Source: Trichomonas vaginalis G3 (Eukaryota; Parabasalia; Trichomonadida; Trichomonadidae). Taken from it: 64,000 bases of DNA. The stretch is taken from NCBI RefSeq assembly GCF_026262505.1, contig NC_067206.1:37709660-37773659 (forward strand). Direction: 5' to 3'. Below the pieces are notes generated by a model. That model ran no database searches. It had not been told where the DNA came from and saw only the letters and a program-made list of their open reading frames with translations. Shown here in pieces: positions 50,627 through 60,243 of the stretch (position 1 is the first letter of the stretch; each line of letters opens with the position of its first letter). A program made the translations under genes and the position numbers.

Positions 50627-53250
50627 AGCGATTTGACAAATTCAGAATACTTTTTCATTGTTTAACAGAAGAAAAAAAATTCAAATATAATTATATTATG
50701 TATTGTTAGTATAATTAAAGTTTAATGATTTTCAATGCTGTAAAAAATGGATATGAAAATTGAATTGTTTATCAAAATCATTAATCATTATCGTAATATT
50801 GAATTATTTTTGATCTCCATCATATTCATGTATATAGGAATAATATTATTTTTTATTCAAATTTCGGAAAAGGCTTATTTCTACCGTTTTCAAAGAGGGT
50901 TTGTCAAATTGGATATATAGCTTGAGTCTACTAATAATGTGTAATTATTTCCCAGCCATTCCGCAATTTGCCGTAATTTTTCAGAAACAGATTTGCGATT
51001 TCCAAGCGGTCTAGTAAAACGATATTAATCACTTAGATCTTGTAACTTTTAAAAGGAAACCGAAATAACATGTAAAGAAAAGGGTTAACAGTAACTCGGT
51101 CAATGAGCGAGTTCGAAAACGTAGTTTGCCCTCTTGTGTGGAGCTCTTTTATTTCGTCAGATATAGCCAAATCATTCGTATGGAATGATTTAGGTAAACA
51201 TCGTAGATAAGTGCGTTATTTGAAAACATTTAAAAATGAAAATGAAATATAACTATGCTATTCCAGAATTTGCAGTCAAATAAGTATCAGAATCCAATAA
51301 CTATATGCGCTCTCTTGTGAAAAATAATTAAGAAGTATTTGGAATTGATTGAGTTTAACTGAGTGTAGTTAAAGAAATCGTAAGTGTGTTAGCAGTGACC
51401 TTAAAATTTTTGTAATAATTTAGATTATGCCTGAAGATGAAAATGATGACGGGAGATAATTTGAGAATTATTTGGGCAATAGCAAAGCGGTACCTGTCTT
51501 TGTATCATGCAGAATCTGTGTTAAGTTGTTTTTGGTAAAATTTAATAAATGAAAGGGAATGGAAATTAGATCAAGAGTAATTTGAATAAAAATGTGAATT
51601 TTGGTACTGAATCACCAAATCTTTCACTTTAAAACATATCATTTTCTTCCAAAATTTTTATGAAATTAAAAATATGATGATAAGATCATACAAATATGAG
51701 CTTGTTTTATAATTTTTGAATTTTTTTTGGAATTTTAAGAACTTAAATCAGTTTTTAGATAGTAATGAATTAATTTATCATGAAAACAAATCGACAATTT
51801 GATTTTATTATAATCATAATATGTATTATTCGTATAGATTCTTATTCGATTCCATGTTTTTTCAAATGAAAAATCATTGATTTGAAATTCAGTTTTAATA
51901 TATCCAAATTATTAAGAAATGATCACATCACATGCTTCTTTTGCCTAGGATGCACATTTATTTTCCAAGGTTTATAAGCGAGGTTAAATGTAACAATTGT
52001 AATGCTTGTCTACACTAACTATATGCTTGTAAATACTTTTTAAAAGCAGGAAAGATTAATAAATTCATTTGAGTAGGAGATATTCCAATTTTCGAATTAC
52101 CCTATATTTCCAACTCTTGGAAAATTTTCATGACCCCCTACCCAGGGTCCTAAAATGGGTATTTTCCTCACACAGACACCGTGGTTTTTTGAGCCGGGAA
52201 ATAAATAGCGCAGACAGTTTCTACATATAGAGACATGCTTATACTTAGAGTTTGACGGGAATCTAAAGTGATTTTTTTCTGCATCGCGAAATCTAATGCA
52301 ATCTCAAAATCATGAAGAAACTGCGAATCGGAGCGCAATTTTTTAATATGTTAATATATAAAGGTACCCCTACTACTGCAAATGCTTCAAATGAAAATCT
52401 AAGAAATCAGATTAATTTGATCACATTAGTATAGTATTGGTCAAACCAAAAACTCATATGTTGATATATAGCCTATGGATATTCATATTATCTACTTTTC
52501 ATTGAATTACATAAGATTTAATAATCTCATAAATATTCTTTTTAATTTTCCGAATTCCGTGTGCATTTAGATTGCCCATACCTGTATATAATAATTCTAG
52601 AATGGTTTGGTTAGATATTAAGTTTTTTAGATTAATATTTTAACATTTTGATAAAACAAGCATTTGTTCCATTTTAGAATCGCCATTGAACTCTGGTTTG
52701 ACTAACATGATGTTGTATGATCAAATAAATTCTAACTTCATGAGATAAATTTTGAAATTAGAAAATGCGATATCTGACTCAAATATTTATATGAACACAT
52801 TTAACATTCAATGATAAACTAAAGTACTATACAGCAGATTCGATTTGGCTTATATTTTATATAATCAACTAATAATCCTATAAAATTGTGCTATTCACGT
52901 TGCTCAAAGATGTATTGAACATTCACTACTTGTGTATTGATAAAATTAGATATATATTCTAATGTAAATCGATATTTTGAAAATTCATATATATTTTGTC
53001 TTGGTTTGGCATTTGATCGTGTTGAAACCGGAATTGCAATATATATCATCTAAATATATAACTATCAAAATATGAGCTATAGATTTTTAAATTATTCTCC
53101 TGAATATGAGTGACTAACATAATTATATTGAATTGAGTAGTAAGAATCTTAAATATTAGAATCTGACGATAATTTATTATAACTGTATAAAGGAACAAGA
53201 CTATAAATGATGATGAAAATAAAGATTAAATTTAAATCTGAAAATTTGAA
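50627..53250. other. AT-rich intergenic stretch
   Basis: No gene is supported on either strand. A short GC-richer stretch at 52130-52215 (ccccctacccagggtcc ... gagccgggaaataaatagcgcag) stands out but shows no repeat partner in the window. Confidence 0.4.
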
Positions 53251-53258
53251 AACATTAA

Positions 53259-53700
53259 GTGTATTGTGCACTCTTGTCGGTCACAGTGTCTCATTCCGGG
53301 AGACATTGTCACTGCATGTCTCCCAGAATGATATCAAGTTCCCCATTCATAACTTGAATGCGGAACTTTGACCGACAAGAGTGTATTGTGCACTCTTGTC
53401 GGTTGAAAGTTCTGCAATCAGAAGAAGATTGTTGAACAATCCGCCATTCCAGGAGGCATGAGCTTGTTATCTCTCCTGAAATGGCACATATTTGATAATT
53501 CATGGAGCAGAACTTTGCACGCAATCAGACAAAAGATTGCGACAGAGTAACTGGGAAGACAGCAACTTGAAGCGATAAGCTGCTTGGGTGCTGTCTCCCA
53601 GATGCATCTGTCGGGCAAAGTCTCAAAGGAGCAGAACTTTGCACGCAATCAGACAAAAGATTGCGACAGAGTAACTGGGAAGACAGCAACTTGAAGCGAA
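53259..53700. repeat. GC-richer repeat block with nested hairpins
   Basis: Perfect 15-bp inverted arms CACTCTTGTCGGTCA (53269-53283) and TGACCGACAAGAGTG (53369-53383) enclose a second inverted pair (53291-53306 and 53316-53331, one mismatch, TCATTCCGGGAGACAT). The gtgtattgtgcactcttgtcggt end is repeated at 53381. A 72-bp stretch (53504-53575) is repeated identically at 53628-53699. Minus-strand frames starting MRAKFCS are by-products of the duplication. It may be a decayed fold-back element. Confidence 0.8.
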
Positions 53701-53763
53701 GTTTTGTTTTCGAGTCTTTGGTTAAGAAATCTTAACAAAAAAACAAAGAAAAAAATCAGATAA

Positions 53764-53925
53764 AGTTGTCAATAACTTCATCAGTTAATGCTCACCTATG
53801 GGAGGTGTTTTGCGGGAGCTGGGGGTATCTTGGTGAGTACTCAGGAGGCCAAGAAGGGCACCCCAACCGACATTATCCTGATGAATTCAGTTGTCAACCA
53901 TTCTGAAAACCGCCGAAACCGTCGT
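53764..53925 (+). ncRNA. Candidate structured RNA, unassigned
   Basis: The segment folds by eye into a closing stem TTCATCAG (53777-53784) with CTGATGAA (53878-53885). Inside it are a CACCT-ATGGG-AGGTG hairpin (53793-53807) and a longer hairpin with GGGGT/ACCCC (53822-53826, 53860-53864) and CTTGG/CCAAG (53829-53833, 53849-53853) around an internal loop. It is clearly GC-richer than the AT-rich surroundings and has no reading frame. I could not match it to tRNA, spliceosomal RNAs, RNase P or SRP RNA. The orientation is a guess. Confidence 0.35.
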
Positions 53926-53929
53926 GTGT

Positions 53930-54058
53930 AGAGAAATTGTTTAAATTTATTTTTTTCAGATTTAAATAAAAATAAGAAATGTTTACTATTATGGATTTTG
54001 AAATTTTTTTTAAATTAAGAGTAGGAGATGAGACAAATTTAAATTTTTAAGAAATATT
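53930..54058. other. AT-rich spacer
   Basis: Short AT-rich spacer between the structured block and the satellite; nothing recognised. Confidence 0.4.
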
Positions 54059-54059
54059 T

Positions 54060-54525
54060 GGAAGGGCGTAAGATATGCCAACTTAAATATATTATCAAAT
54101 GAGAGAAAATCACTCAACAAAAAAACAATTCTTTCAAAAAGTTTAAAATTTATCTTTCTAATACATATTTTTGGAAGGGCGTAAGATACGCCAACTTAAA
54201 AATATTATCAAATGAGAGAAAATCACTCAACAAAAAAACAATTCTTTCAAAAAGTTTAAAATTTATCTTTCTAATACATATTTTTGGAAGGGCGTAAGAT
54301 ACGCCAACTTAAAAATATTATCAAATGAGAGAAAATCACTCAACAAAAAAACAATTCTTTCAAAAAGTTTAAAATTTATCTTTCTAATACATACTTTTGG
54401 AAGGGCGTAAGATACGCCAACTTAAATATATTATTAAATATGAGAAAATCGCTCAACAAAAAAACAATTCTTTCAAAAAGTTTGACATTGATCTTTCTAA
54501 TACATATCCTATGGAAGGAGTTTAC
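54060..54525. repeat. 113-bp tandem repeat, four copies
   Basis: Units begin at ggaagggcgtaagat: 54060, 54173, 54286 and 54399, exactly 113 bp apart, with a degenerate fifth start at 54513. Units 2 and 3 are nearly identical; units 1 and 4 differ at a few positions. Each unit has the small palindrome GGCGTAAGATACGCC near its start and an AT-rich remainder. No coding frame spans it. Confidence 0.95.
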
Positions 54526-56236
54526 ATTCTCAAAATAAAAACCAGTTCAAAATCTTATTACTCCTTGAATTAAAATCATTTAATTTCAAATCCATTCCAA
54601 ATCCTTAAATCTGTATTAAAATCATTTTTCCAACAACCAACACAATACAAATTACATTTCCATATATCTTCTTGTCCATTGTAATTTTTTATCTCATTTT
54701 ATTTAATTTTATTTAAAGCATATAGACATCGAGATCCTTTACACATAGTTATATAAAAGTCAAATACATAATAAATTCTTAATTCTAGAGATATCTCAAA
54801 ATCTCATTTTTTTAATTTAAAATACCTTTCATTTTTCACAGTACTATCACAACAAACAAGCCATTTACTAATTAACACATATAAGAAAAATATCAAATTA
54901 CAAAACAACTTTCAATATCATTCGCATCGAATTCTATTTTTTCATAATTATCAACTACATGTTATTATATAATATATGTCGGCGCATATTCCACTCTATA
55001 CAAGTGTCAGACACACTCACACAAAGCTGTGAGATTCATACCTCTATCAGTAGGACTTCTCAAATCAAGAACACATATGTTTCACTATCGCACATCTGTG
55101 TAGGATCTAATTAACCCTTTGGACTGGTACTTCAAAATTTGATAATTTGATAATTTCATGTGATATCATCATTTGCCTTTAAAACAACTGTGCGTTAAAC
55201 TAGACACGTTTCTCTATCATAATGCAAAATATCAAAGTTTGGGAGATTCCCAAAGTGTCTGAAACTGATCATAAGGGTGAAAAACCGTTTTCCAGAAGTT
55301 GGGAACGTAGGGTAGTTTCTGATGTTTATTGTAAACATTAATACCACATGTTCAAATTTAATGATATAAAAAACTTTTTGCTTTACTATAATATACAGAT
55401 TTATCACGATCAATACAATTGTGTTGACGAATCCAGGACTGTCTAAAAATCTACAGTTCATTTATGAGACACTATGTAAAATAAAGTCTTCTCTTTAGTT
55501 TAAATTTGATAAAAACTATATTTCAACGATTTTGAAAAATAATCTCCAAAATTTCACTTACACAATACTTGTTTAATATAACATTTCATTAATATAATTC
55601 GTTCTCACACAATTTCTCTATACGGAGAGAACTTAATATTGAAAAATGCTTGAATTGATTGCAAAAATTCGAATGGTATGAAGAACAATACTCATCACTT
55701 AAATTCTAGGATTTTGTTATTTATATACTTTTATCAAATCAATCAAAATCAAGTCTATAATCATTTTATTTCTTTCAAAAAATTGAAATAAAATAATATT
55801 TATTTTTAATTTGAATTCATGTATAATCAATGAAAACAAGTAAATATAGCACTTAAGTCCAATTGAATTTATTCAGAAACTAATCGGCTGCAATTCAATT
55901 TGATAATGATTCAAAACCAAATTTATGTTATTTAGAATTATATAAAGCTTTAATACCTTTTTCATTTATTTGGCAAATTTTGATAAAAAATAATGTGTAT
56001 TGAATATAATCAAATTTATTTTATTTCAATTATTTCATGTTAATTTATTTGTGCTAATGCATGGGGAGATATTTTATCTCAAACGAATTGATTACACATC
56101 CTCTGTTTTCAAAATCTATATGAGTTTCTCTCAATTCAATTGTAAATTATGTATTGCTAAAATAATTAGTTGATACTTTTGCATGATTTTGAACTTGAGA
56201 AATTTATTGTAAAAATCAAAAACCTCACAATTCTGT
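54526..56236. other. AT-rich intergenic stretch
   Basis: No gene or repeat is supported. The minus-strand 88-codon frame at 55195-55461 is Phe/Ile/Val-rich without motifs. Confidence 0.4.
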
Positions 56237-56241
56237 TCATT
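56237..56241 (+). promoter_or_regulatory. Initiator before the surface-protein gene
   Basis: TCATT (A+1 at 56239) fits TCA+1Py(T/A) and lies 10 nt before the ATG at 56249, the usual trichomonad spacing. Confidence 0.5.
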
Positions 56242-56248
56242 GATCCAA

Positions 56249-57913
56249 ATGTCAACCCTCCTTGATTTCTTTCCTAAACAATTAATACAAACATACAATC
56301 AAGGCGTAAGAGAAACGTTTCAAGTCGAACAGAACATAAAAGTCAAAGAAACAAGTTTCGAAAATCTTCATTGTGATGATAATTCAGGTGGAGCCATTTA
56401 TAGTGCTGTGAGGATCTCAATAACACTCAGCAGATTTGTTACCTGCTCTAGTAAATACTCTGGAGGAGCAATTTTTGTAGATGAAAAAGATTCAGAGTTT
56501 TCATGTTCAAAATGCTCAGCAATTCAATGCCATACATTTGATGCTGTACGTGGAGGAATGAATCAGAAAGGCCAATTCTTTGTCTCAAAAGTTACAAACA
56601 ACGAACGTATAAACGCAGCTAAAGAATTAAGTATCTCACAATGTTATAAATCTTATTCTGATTCATGCCAAAGACCCATGGTTTTTTACAATGGAAATAT
56701 TTTCATTCAAAATGTCAACCTCTCGGACTGTAAAAATGGATGGTGTTCAGCATTTGAACTAACAGGGGGAGAACAAATAGAAATCGAAGAATCAAACTTA
56801 AAGTATATACAGGTCTTAAATTGCCAATCTAAAGAAATTATATGCGAATTTAACAATATTTTGGGATCAATAAACTATTTAACCATAGTTAATTGTGAAA
56901 CTACACTTCGTCAACATGAAACCCAGTTTAGATATATTTCCCTTTCAAATTCAAACCTTCAATTCAATCATATAGTTATTGATCTTTGTCAGACATCATA
57001 TTTGCCTTATCAATTATTTTATTGTAATAATCAAGATGAAGACGGATATCGAATCAAAGACTATCTTATTCAGGATCAATTTCAATTCAATGATAATAAA
57101 AATGAGCGCCTACTTATGAGAGAAGGACAAGTCTCCACATCAAGTGACACATCTTCAGAAACGTCAAGTGATACTTCATCGGAAACATCAAGCTCATCAT
57201 CAACAACTTCGAGCAATACTTCATCAGAAACAACAAGTTCATCATCAATAACGTCAAGTGAAACCTCATCAGAAACAACAAGCTCATCATCAACAACATC
57301 GAGCGATATTTCATCAGAAACAACAAGTTCATCGTCAACAACATCAAGTGAGACCTCATCAGAAACAACAAGTTCATCGTCAACAACATCAAGTGAGACA
57401 TCATCAGAAACATCTGGTGTTACTTCATCGGAAACAACATCAAGTGAGACCTCATCGGAAACAACAAGTTCATCGTCAACAACATCAAGTGATTCTTCGT
57501 CAGAAACAACAAGTTCATCATCATCTACTGAAACCGAAGTTCAACCACCTAAACCTGGCCCAGGTCCGTATCCAGATCAAAATATCTCATCCGAAACAGG
57601 TATCCAACCCCCAGATGTTGAACCAACAGAGAAACCATCAGCAACTCCATTTGATCCAGAAGCCCAAAAGGGCTTAAAAGGTCCTGCATTATATGGTACA
57701 ATTGGAGGAGTCCTCGGAGCTATAATTATCATCATAATTGTCATTGCTGTAATATTATTAATCAAAAATAGTGGTGGTCCAAAGAATGATGTTACATCAA
57801 GTGGAAGTTTAGCTATCTACGAAGATGTCAATTTTAATGATAACCAACAATTTGATGAAATCAATGTAAATGCAAACGAACATTTTGAAGGAAATGAAAT
57901 CACATTTAAATAA
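56249..57913 (+). CDS. Ser/Thr-rich type I surface protein with beta-helix-like ectodomain
   Basis: ATG 56249 gives 554 residues. Residues 1-280 form a Cys- and Asn-rich ectodomain with SGGAIYSA and SGGAIFVD repeats typical of polymorphic-membrane-protein-like trichomonad surface proteins. About residues 290-430 are a Ser/Thr/Glu stalk built of 15-residue repeats like SSSSTTSSETSSETT (nt 57130-57530), a likely site of dense glycosylation. A Pro-rich linker, one membrane helix (GVLGAIIIIIIVIAVILLI, about 488-506) and a 45-residue acidic cytoplasmic tail follow. No cleavable signal peptide is visible, as in many relatives. Probably displayed on the cell surface for adhesion. Distantly similar in style to the tandem-array genes, which lack the stalk and tail. 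Confidence 0.8.
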   Translation: MSTLLDFFPKQLIQTYNQGVRETFQVEQNIKVKETSFENLHCDDNSGGAIYSAVRISITLSRFVTCSSKYSGGAIFVDEKDSEFSCSKCSAIQCHTFDAVRGGMNQKGQFFVSKVTNNERINAAKELSISQCYKSYSDSCQRPMVFYNGNIFIQNVNLSDCKNGWCSAFELTGGEQIEIEESNLKYIQVLNCQSKEIICEFNNILGSINYLTIVNCETTLRQHETQFRYISLSNSNLQFNHIVIDLCQTSYLPYQLFYCNNQDEDGYRIKDYLIQDQFQFNDNKNERLLMREGQVSTSSDTSSETSSDTSSETSSSSSTTSSNTSSETTSSSSITSSETSSETTSSSSTTSSDISSETTSSSSTTSSETSSETTSSSSTTSSETSSETSGVTSSETTSSETSSETTSSSSTTSSDSSSETTSSSSSTETEVQPPKPGPGPYPDQNISSETGIQPPDVEPTEKPSATPFDPEAQKGLKGPALYGTIGGVLGAIIIIIIVIAVILLIKNSGGPKNDVTSSGSLAIYEDVNFNDNQQFDEINVNANEHFEGNEITFK

Positions 57914-58166
57914 ATTTGTTTAATAAGGTTTTATTTGATTGAATCTGCGTAAAAACATAATCATTTCAATTGATATTTTTTTCTTATATAAGCCATTTTA
58001 ATAACCAATTAATATTCATTGCTTGCATGAACTAAATATTTATTCATATTCTTCAAAATAAACAGAATGCATCCAAAGATATTTTAAAATAATAAAAATT
58101 TATTAACATAAAAAGAGAATGATATATCTAACAGTTATAAATAAGACATAAATCGATCATTAAGAA

Positions 58167-60137
58167 TTACAAAATAAGATACTTATGCTTATATTTCCCT
58201 TGGCGTATTTTAACCAACAATTTCTTATAATGAGTGAAAACACCATTAATAGTACGATTAGGAAATGTTTCCAAAAGCTCATCTTGTAGTTTTGGTCCTT
58301 CTTTAATTTCATTATGAATATCCATTAATATCTGGTCAAATTCTTCAATCCATGGGCATCTTTCCTTCTTTCCAATCATTTCAAGGATCGAATGCGGCTT
58401 TTCATAAACATTCGACTTAGGTTCTCTTATAATAAATCTAATTGCGTCGATAATTTGTTTTCTTACCGTCGGAAGATCTCTATCAGGAAACACTTTTGCT
58501 AAATCTTCCCATTTAGTTTCATTTTTCTCGTATTCATTGTATTTCTGAATTAATAATTTCATTTCTTGATTTGTAAAGCCATTAAGAGGTGTATCGGTTA
58601 GTCTACAATACATTCTATGGCATGATTCGGCTGAATATCCAAGTTCTTTGGATAATTTCTTCCAGATATCTGAAGATTTCCCAAGTTCGTCATGTCTCTT
58701 GATAAGAGTGGCTTCATCATCTTTATTCCATACATACTTCTTTTTGACGACCTTATCGCTTCCTTTCTGCTTTGAATTAGATTTCTTATTTGAACTCGAA
58801 GCAGTTTCTTCAACTTCTTGTGAATCCTCTTGTTCAGAAGCTGGAGAATATTCAAATACATCATCAGAAACTTTATTGGAACTACTGGATTCGTTTGATC
58901 TTGCATTTTGGCTCATAGATTCGTCATCACCTTCAGAATTTGAGGCTTTAAACGAATTAGATATACGACTTTTCGCTCTTGAGCTTGATGGTCGTTCTGT
59001 TTCTTCAGAAAATTCATCAGGATCCAAATCTCTAAAATTCACAGCTTTAACGTCAACAATAGCATTCCATCTCTTAGAAACATCGACGGGGATGGGATGA
59101 ATGATTTTTTGTGGTAATATTTTATAAGGAATATATGTATTGAAAGAGTGAGATTTTTGCTTCAACAATTCAATTTTCTCTATGAAATTCTTCTTGTATT
59201 CTTCTTGATTTTTAAGGTATTTTGACTTATCAAATTTTTCTATCAAATCATCAATGAAAGTTGGGATTTGACATTCATTTACATCATCTATGTCCCATTG
59301 ACAGTCTTCTTCGTTGAACTGTTCTGCAAATTGAAGTAATAAAATTGTATTTTTTAAAGAATAGTCCAAATTCTTCAAATGAAGCTGGATATCCTTAGAT
59401 GACTTTGGACTGAGCTGTTCTGTCAATTGCTGAAGAGAGCGTCCCAAATAATATTGTTCCAATAAAATTTTATCTTCTAAATCAGTCCATTTGCTGTCTT
59501 GTACTTCATTTATTTTATTGGAAAGCTTTTTATGTATGTAAACCAAAACAAAATTTAAATATCCTTTTGAATAGTTCGGAAAGAACTGATTTATTTGGTC
59601 CCATTTGTAGTTTAACTCGTATACTTTTGATATTAACAGCTTAACATCTAAACTTCCTTCAATTTTTTCTTTTGAAACTTGTTCATTTTCTTTTGAAGTT
59701 CCCGCTGTAGAATGATTCGAATCAGTTTTTCCAATGGAGTATAATTTTGGTTTTGATGTTTCAGTTAATAAATGTAACGTTTGCGAAATATCGTTTTCAG
59801 ACTTTTCCAAAGCGGATAGGATTGCATCACGATGATATCCTAATGATGTTAAATATTGAATACTTGATGATTCATTATTCTGAATTAATTCGATATTAAT
59901 ATTTGTATTTTGTTTATTATCGCGTATTTTGCATATCATTTCATTAATATCTTCAGAAACTTCATTATCAAAATTATATTCATCGTCTAACTCTGTTCCT
60001 TCCTTTGTAATTTTGATATTTTCTGCTTTCTTACTTAAATAACGTGCAATTTGTTTCTTTAGCTCTAAAATACTATCAACTGTAAAAGAATGTGATTGAA
60101 CATGTGAATCTTTGAGATAGAAAATGAGAAATTGCAT
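58167..60137 (-). CDS. Nuclear protein with Ub-like, UBA-like and SANT/Myb domains
   Basis: In this 656-residue protein, residues 1-72 look like a ubiquitin-like fold (MQFLIFYLKD start, LKKQIARYLSKKAENIKI). Residues 92-126 look like a UBA domain (YLTSLGYHRDAILSALEKS). SANT/Myb-like repeats follow: about 215-262 (KWTDLEDKILLEQYYLGRS), 467-512 (YVWNKDDEATLIKRHDELG), 519-562 (GFTNQEMKLLIQKYNEYEK) and 593-645 (CPWIEEFDQILMDIHNEI). A Ser/Glu-rich acidic linker occupies about 375-460. This order is unusual; a chromatin or transcription regulator linked to ubiquitin signalling is the simplest reading. It is divergent from SRP72 with a 106-bp spacer. No exact family is known to me. Confidence 0.7.
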   Translation of the reverse strand: MQFLIFYLKDSHVQSHSFTVDSILELKKQIARYLSKKAENIKITKEGTELDDEYNFDNEVSEDINEMICKIRDNKQNTNINIELIQNNESSSIQYLTSLGYHRDAILSALEKSENDISQTLHLLTETSKPKLYSIGKTDSNHSTAGTSKENEQVSKEKIEGSLDVKLLISKVYELNYKWDQINQFFPNYSKGYLNFVLVYIHKKLSNKINEVQDSKWTDLEDKILLEQYYLGRSLQQLTEQLSPKSSKDIQLHLKNLDYSLKNTILLLQFAEQFNEEDCQWDIDDVNECQIPTFIDDLIEKFDKSKYLKNQEEYKKNFIEKIELLKQKSHSFNTYIPYKILPQKIIHPIPVDVSKRWNAIVDVKAVNFRDLDPDEFSEETERPSSSRAKSRISNSFKASNSEGDDESMSQNARSNESSSSNKVSDDVFEYSPASEQEDSQEVEETASSSNKKSNSKQKGSDKVVKKKYVWNKDDEATLIKRHDELGKSSDIWKKLSKELGYSAESCHRMYCRLTDTPLNGFTNQEMKLLIQKYNEYEKNETKWEDLAKVFPDRDLPTVRKQIIDAIRFIIREPKSNVYEKPHSILEMIGKKERCPWIEEFDQILMDIHNEIKEGPKLQDELLETFPNRTINGVFTHYKKLLVKIRQGKYKHKYLIL

Positions 60138-60243
60138 GAAAAAAATATGTATAATGTAAAGTTATCAAAAAATCTGACACTTTATATTATGACACGTAAA
60201 TTGTTCTGTCAATTTGACATGGTTATGAAATTTGTCAAATCTA

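Noticed and set aside
51090-51150. tRNA-like GAGTTCGAAAAC near 51110
   Set aside because: There is no matching A box at tRNA distance and no cloverleaf.
53309-53648. Paired frames beginning MRAKFCS
   Set aside because: They arise from the exact 72-bp duplication and have no independent support.
53876-53925. Hammerhead ribozyme or box C/D snoRNA at CTGATGA
   Set aside because: CTGATGA is present, and GAAAC occurs 30 nt later, but no helix II or III can be formed with correct spacing. The CTGA box-D candidate is only about 20 nt away, too close for a C/D snoRNA.
54060-54525. CRISPR-like array
   Set aside because: The whole 113-bp unit repeats; there are no unique spacers, and the genome is eukaryotic.
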